Part shown: piece after piece, positions 5,465 through 7,323 of the stretch | How the letters are laid out: each line of letters begins with the position of its first letter | How positions within the stretch are numbered: the first letter of the stretch is position 1 | NCBI GenBank assembly: GCA_002710905.1 | Contig: PAJB01000022.1 | Span: 33,277-40,599, forward strand | Source: Chloroflexota bacterium | Lineage (GTDB): Bacteria > Chloroflexota > Dehalococcoidia > UBA2979 | DNA: 7,323 bases | Reading direction: 5' to 3' | Translations under genes and position numbers: made by a program | Notes under the pieces: model-generated | What the model was told of the DNA's origin: nothing | The model's input: only the letters and a program-made list of their open reading frames with translations | The model's database searches: none

Positions 5465-7323
5465 TTGTCAATAATCATAAAATGTCAAAAATTTTTACTA
5501 ATTATAACTTTTATTATTCGTTTTTTGTACGCATATATATTGAGAATGATTTATAAAAGGAAAATGGGACAACCAGATCCAGAGATTTCTACTAGGCACA
5601 TTAAAGGCGATCTCAAAATACATCAAGATAGTTATGGTGTATCCCACGTTATCGCATCATCGGATGATGATGCGTATTTTGGCATGGGATTCACGCATGC
5701 TAAAGATAGACTCTTTCAAATGGAAATGTTGCGAAGAACAGTCAGCAGCAAGCTAGCAGCTACAATTGGTGAATCTGGAGTATATTCCGACACATTTTTC
5801 ATACGCTTAGGCATACAAGATTTAGCAGGAGCTGATACGTCTGAAATAGACGACAGGTCCTTACAGTTGTTTCACTCATATGTTGATGGCATAAATACAT
5901 ATATTGAATCAGTAAAAATGCTTCCTCCAGAATTTTATGCACTTGGTATTCGACCAGAAGCATGGCAAGTAAAGGATATAATGCTTTTAGTTAGACTTTT
6001 ATCATTTAGCTTTAGCCCTGGTTGGCATACTAAGTTATTTCGCTTAGATCTCGCTCAATCATTCACCGATAAAGCACATCTATTAGATCCAACATTTTCG
6101 CTGAATTCGTTAAATGACTTAAGATTATTCACTGAATCAATTAATAACTCAATAGATGATTTTATAAATGTATATCAATCTGATCGGATTAATGCTTTTC
6201 CAAAAATAGGAGGCTCTAATGCATGGGCAATTAATAGCAAGCTATCGAAATCAGGAATGCCCCTTTTAGCATCTGATCCACATCTTGAGCCAACTGCACC
6301 AGGTTTATTACATGCATCTCATGTCAAAGGTGAATTTATAAATGCAATAGGCGCAGGTATTCCGGGGATCCCAGGAATATTTATTGGTCACAACGAATAT
6401 TATGCATGGGGTGTTACTGCCGGTCTAGCAAATACCTCAGAATGCATTATATCGAGTGTTATTTCTGAAAATAATATACAGTACCTTGATAAAGTTTTAC
6501 CAATGAACCAGATCAAACCCATGAAGACAACTATCAAAGTAAAATTTATGCAGGATCGAGAAATAGAATATTGGAGCAATCAAACAGGCGCCATTGTTAA
6601 TATAGATGATAATAGTCCCGGTCAGTCACAAGCTATAGTGGTGTATTGTTCCTCTTTATTAAAATGCAATCTTTGGAATGCATCAAATAAGGTATGGTCA
6701 GCTAACTCAATTGAAGATATACATTTGCTTTTAAATAATTGGAACGGGGCTTCATTGAATTTTGTATACGCTACAAAAGATAACTATGTTGGGCAAAAAT
6801 TAGTTGGTAGCATTCTAAAAAGTGATGATTCACTTAACCACTTACTTCCGTTAAACAAACTACCTGATGAAGGATTAATTTTTTTTGCATCTGATCAGCT
6901 CCCATCAGAAGAAAATAATATGAATGGATTTGTTGTAACGGCTAATAATAATCCGATAGAGGCTCTAACATATGGTTCAGATTGGGCTGAAAATTGGCGA
7001 TATCTGCGAATATCTGAATTACTAGAACAACAACTACATGATATTGAGTCATTTAAGTTGATTCAATTAGACCAACATTCAGATGCCTTGTTTATGTTAT
7101 CAAAATTTATTTGCAACAATATGCCTGAGTCATCACGCGTTAAACTTGGAACTCCAATGTATAACAAAATAGCTAGCTGGGATGGGAAACTTACTATTGA
7201 CTCAGAAACAGCAAGTTTTATGCAAGAAATATATTTCGAGTTAACAAAAAGTATTCTTGAATATTACATGCAAGATCGACATTCTGAGTTAATTGGTGAA
7301 TTTATTTATCATAGTAATAGCTC
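5465..7323 (+). CDS. Penicillin-acylase-family Ntn hydrolase precursor (partial at right edge)
   Basis: The open frame gives 619 residues before the window edge; the family is about 750-830, so the C-terminal part is missing. Members are exported or membrane-attached amidases that cut themselves into two chains and hydrolyse amide bonds in beta-lactams, N-acyl-homoserine lactones, acyl amino acids or similar compounds. A hydrophobic segment at about residues 10-26 suggests a signal or membrane anchor, so the enzyme probably acts outside the membrane. The first chain has HQDSYGVSHVIA (53-64) and GFTHAKDRLFQMEMLRR (75-91). The autoprocessing site is Gly250-Ser251 in GGSNAWAI. Counting Ser251 as beta-1, His273 is beta-23 (in SDPHL), Ala319 is beta-69 (in GVTAG) and Asn432 is beta-182 (in SLNFVYA); these fit the nucleophile and oxyanion-hole positions known in the family. 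NGFVVTANNN (487-496) is also typical. Alternative starts are ATG 5546 or 5564, which would drop most or all of the hydrophobic segment. The substrate cannot be told. Confidence 0.9.
   Translation, partial: MSIIIKCQKFLLIITFIIRFLYAYILRMIYKRKMGQPDPEISTRHIKGDLKIHQDSYGVSHVIASSDDDAYFGMGFTHAKDRLFQMEMLRRTVSSKLAATIGESGVYSDTFFIRLGIQDLAGADTSEIDDRSLQLFHSYVDGINTYIESVKMLPPEFYALGIRPEAWQVKDIMLLVRLLSFSFSPGWHTKLFRLDLAQSFTDKAHLLDPTFSLNSLNDLRLFTESINNSIDDFINVYQSDRINAFPKIGGSNAWAINSKLSKSGMPLLASDPHLEPTAPGLLHASHVKGEFINAIGAGIPGIPGIFIGHNEYYAWGVTAGLANTSECIISSVISENNIQYLDKVLPMNQIKPMKTTIKVKFMQDREIEYWSNQTGAIVNIDDNSPGQSQAIVVYCSSLLKCNLWNASNKVWSANSIEDIHLLLNNWNGASLNFVYATKDNYVGQKLVGSILKSDDSLNHLLPLNKLPDEGLIFFASDQLPSEENNMNGFVVTANNNPIEALTYGSDWAENWRYLRISELLEQQLHDIESFKLIQLDQHSDALFMLSKFICNNMPESSRVKLGTPMYNKIASWDGKLTIDSETASFMQEIYFELTKSILEYYMQDRHSELIGEFIYHSNS

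Overview
The window is AT-rich bacterial chromosome carrying ordinary-looking core metabolism. A run of five minus-strand genes, four of them for purine synthesis, lies back to back with a plus-strand pair. The style of the GuaA, PurD and PurB proteins and the low GC suggest a streamlined free-living lineage, possibly marine Chloroflexota (SAR202/Dehalococcoidia-like). That placement comes from memory of protein style and is weak. No phage, IS, CRISPR, tRNA or rRNA sequence is visible.

Minus strand, in order of transcription (right to left): guaA (GMP synthase, 4760-3102), a six-helix membrane protein of unknown function (2963-2301), purD (2249-984), purE (914-492) and purB (start at 467, running off the left edge). 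The gaps are 138, 51, 69 and 24 bp. guaA has a candidate promoter at 4800-4827 and the membrane gene has its own better candidate at 2990-3018, so there are probably at least two transcription units: guaA, and membrane gene-purD-purE-purB. A perfect 15-bp inverted repeat spans the end of the membrane gene and the leader of purD. Together PurD, PurE and PurB cover steps 2, 6 and 8 of IMP synthesis, PurB also makes AMP from adenylosuccinate, and GuaA makes GMP from XMP.

Plus strand: a TsaC/Sua5-family threonylcarbamoyl-AMP synthase (4852-5463) is followed after 1 bp by a penicillin-acylase-family Ntn hydrolase. The latter starts at a TTG (5465) and runs off the right edge at 7323. The hydrolase has a membrane-spanning or signal-like N-terminus and keeps its autoprocessing Gly-Ser site and catalytic residues.

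I found no convincing undescribed system. The items most worth a second look are the inverted repeat before purD, the unknown membrane protein inside the purine cluster, the N-terminal extension of GuaA, and the unknown substrate of the acylase. No stretch over 300 bp lacks a gene.
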